Shown: in pieces, positions 6,329 through 6,962 of the stretch
How positions within the stretch are numbered: the stretch's first letter is position 1
Layout of the letters: each line of letters opens with the position of its first letter
Assembly (NCBI GenBank): GCA_002825515.1
Contig: PJET01000214.1
Location: 1 to 6,962 of the forward strand
Reading direction: 5' to 3'
Source of the DNA: Candidatus Thorarchaeota archaeon MP11T_1
GTDB taxonomy: Archaea; Asgardarchaeota; Thorarchaeia; Thorarchaeales; Thorarchaeaceae
DNA: 6,962 nucleotides
Program-made: the position numbers and the translations under genes
Notes under the pieces: model-generated
Database searches by the model: none
What the model was told of the DNA's origin: nothing
The model's input: only the letters and a program-made list of their open reading frames with translations

Positions 6329-6587
6329 CTCTTGGGACTTAACCCACATTTCTTCAATCGAAAAAGTATTGAGTTTTAGAAAAAATAAGTATCACAGCTT
6401 CCCTGATTTTTTACTATGGAAGGGGAATAGACCTCTTGATATAGAACTGCTTCCGATTGGTAACATTTGGAGGATTTTTTGTCATGTTAGAATGTTGAAA
6501 TTAGACACTGGATTCTCCAGTCCTATAGAATTGATAATTGTTCCATTCCGTAACTTGAATATTCGTTGGTGGTTTCAGATAGTTTAG
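6321..6587 (+). CDS. Doubtful 88-residue ORF overlapping the NIF3 stop codon
   Basis: An ATG at 6321 overlaps the NIF3-like stop (ATGAGTGA), an arrangement typical of coupled genes, and the frame stays open for 88 residues. Against it, the translation contains no alanine, is rich in tryptophan, arginine and phenylalanine, has no Shine-Dalgarno at normal spacing, and carries two T6 runs that look like termination signals. I recognise no domain. It is more likely non-coding than a gene, but comparison with relatives could decide. Confidence 0.2.
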   Translation: MSDSWDLTHISSIEKVLSFRKNKYHSFPDFLLWKGNRPLDIELLPIGNIWRIFCHVRMLKLDTGFSSPIELIIVPFRNLNIRWWFQIV

Positions 6588-6642
6588 AAAGACATGTGCA
6601 TGAATGGTCCAGATGGGATTCTTTGAAACGCTTGTAAAGAGT
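6329..6642. other. Intergenic stretch with no convincing gene
   Basis: Apart from the doubtful ORF noted at its left end, this stretch shows no coding pattern on either strand. It holds two T6 runs and a small perfect hairpin at 6507-6521 (ACTGGA, TTC loop, TCCAGT). A tRNA or other known structured RNA was not recognised. Confidence 0.5.
6407..6480 (+). terminator. Two oligo-T tracts downstream of the NIF3-like gene
   Basis: Runs of six T's lie at 6407-6412 and 6475-6480, about 80 and 150 bases after the NIF3-like stop codon. Archaeal RNA polymerase terminates at such tracts without needing a hairpin, so these are reasonable 3' ends for the upstream transcript. Confidence 0.35.
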
Positions 6643-6652
6643 CTTTATAAAG
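6643..6652 (+). promoter_or_regulatory. TATA box for the CXXCH protein gene
   Basis: CTTTATAAAG is a symmetric, near-consensus TATA element. Transcription would begin near 6675, leaving a leader of about 55 bases before the ATG at 6731. Confidence 0.6.
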
Positions 6653-6689
6653 GGCATAAAATTGTCGCGTCATTATCGGGAGAGAGATT

Positions 6690-6712
6690 GAGGAGTTCTA
6701 GTTGTACTCCTC
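6690..6712 (+). promoter_or_regulatory. Leader hairpin or inverted repeat before the CXXCH gene
   Basis: GAGGAGT (6690-6696) and ACTCCTC (6706-6712) form a perfect 7-bp inverted repeat around a 9-base loop. It sits between the predicted transcription start and the ATG. It could be an operator for a dimeric regulator or an RNA hairpin; the GAGGAGT arm is Shine-Dalgarno-like but about 34 bases from the ATG. Confidence 0.4.
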
Positions 6713-6730
6713 TCTACATGAGTGAGAAGA

Positions 6731-6962
6731 ATGCGTTCAAGAGATGTATTGATCGGGGTCCTCGCAATTGCACTATTACTTTGCATTACTACTGGAGGAA
6801 TGATTGTAGCAGGATATGAAGATGTCACCATTCCTTGTGAAGGTTGTCATGATGTGACCGATGTACTGACCCTTACCTCAAATGCAACAGGTACTGTCGA
6901 CGTGGTTCTAGGTAAGGAGTTCATTCTAATCGTTGATGCAGCAGGATATACATATCCTGCTG
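6731..6962 (+). CDS. Exported protein with a CXXCH haem-binding motif, N-terminal part
   Basis: The first 77 residues of a protein that continues past the window. It starts MRSRDV, with a hydrophobic core VLIGVLAIALLLCI (about 6-19) and a possible signal-peptidase site near VAG/YED (26-31), so it should be exported or anchored at the outer face of the membrane. Next comes CEGCH at residues 36-40, the motif that covalently binds haem c. After it the sequence becomes a strand-rich, Ig-like stretch (LTLTSNATGTVDVVLGKEFILIVDAAGYTYPA). A cytochrome c role in extracellular or cell-surface electron transfer is plausible, but one motif is all that is visible. The ATG at 6731 is preferred; GTG at 6722 follows an in-frame stop and is possible. 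No strong ribosome site is seen. It has its own TATA box and a leader hairpin. Confidence 0.8.
   Translation, partial: MRSRDVLIGVLAIALLLCITTGGMIVAGYEDVTIPCEGCHDVTDVLTLTSNATGTVDVVLGKEFILIVDAAGYTYPA

Noticed and set aside
6604..6819. Plus-strand 71-residue open frame
   Set aside because: It spans the TATA box, the leader hairpin and the signal-peptide region of the CXXCH gene in another frame, and its sequence looks random.

Overview
This window looks like chromosomal DNA from an archaeon, most likely an uncultured Asgard-type lineage close to Thorarchaeota. The archaeal call rests on TATA-like boxes about 25 bases ahead of the inferred transcription starts, on Shine-Dalgarno-led TTG/GTG start codons, and on a luciferase-like oxidoreductase of the type often linked to coenzyme F420. 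The Asgard placement is weaker. It comes from the style of the leucine-rich repeats (a strict 24-residue IDLSPL unit) and the general gene mix, and no marker gene is present to confirm it.

Layout. The left end (1-708, minus strand) is the N-terminal two thirds or so of an FAD-linked oxidase that runs off the window. It has a TTG start and a strong GGAGG ribosome site. A 172-base divergent intergenic region separates it from a plus-strand run of genes: a membrane-anchored leucine-rich-repeat protein (881-1768), a CPBP/Rce1-like intramembrane protease (1918-2751), a luciferase-like monooxygenase-family oxidoreductase (2827-3840), a 95-residue possible winged-helix protein (4029-4316), a 338-residue protein I do not recognise (4376-5392), and a NIF3-like dinuclear-metal protein (5468-6328). 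After about 400 bases with no convincing gene, a secreted or membrane-anchored protein with a CXXCH haem-binding motif begins at 6731 and runs off the right end.

How the genes relate. Most appear to be separate transcription units: recognisable TATA boxes precede the protease gene, the 95-residue gene and the CXXCH gene. The one likely operon is the 95-residue protein plus the 338-residue protein, which share a promoter, lie 59 bases apart and end in a stem-loop with a T-run that overlaps the final codons of the second gene. That pair of unknowns is the best candidate for something undescribed here. I see no CRISPR array, transposon, tRNA, rRNA or defence system, so I would not call the window an accessory island.
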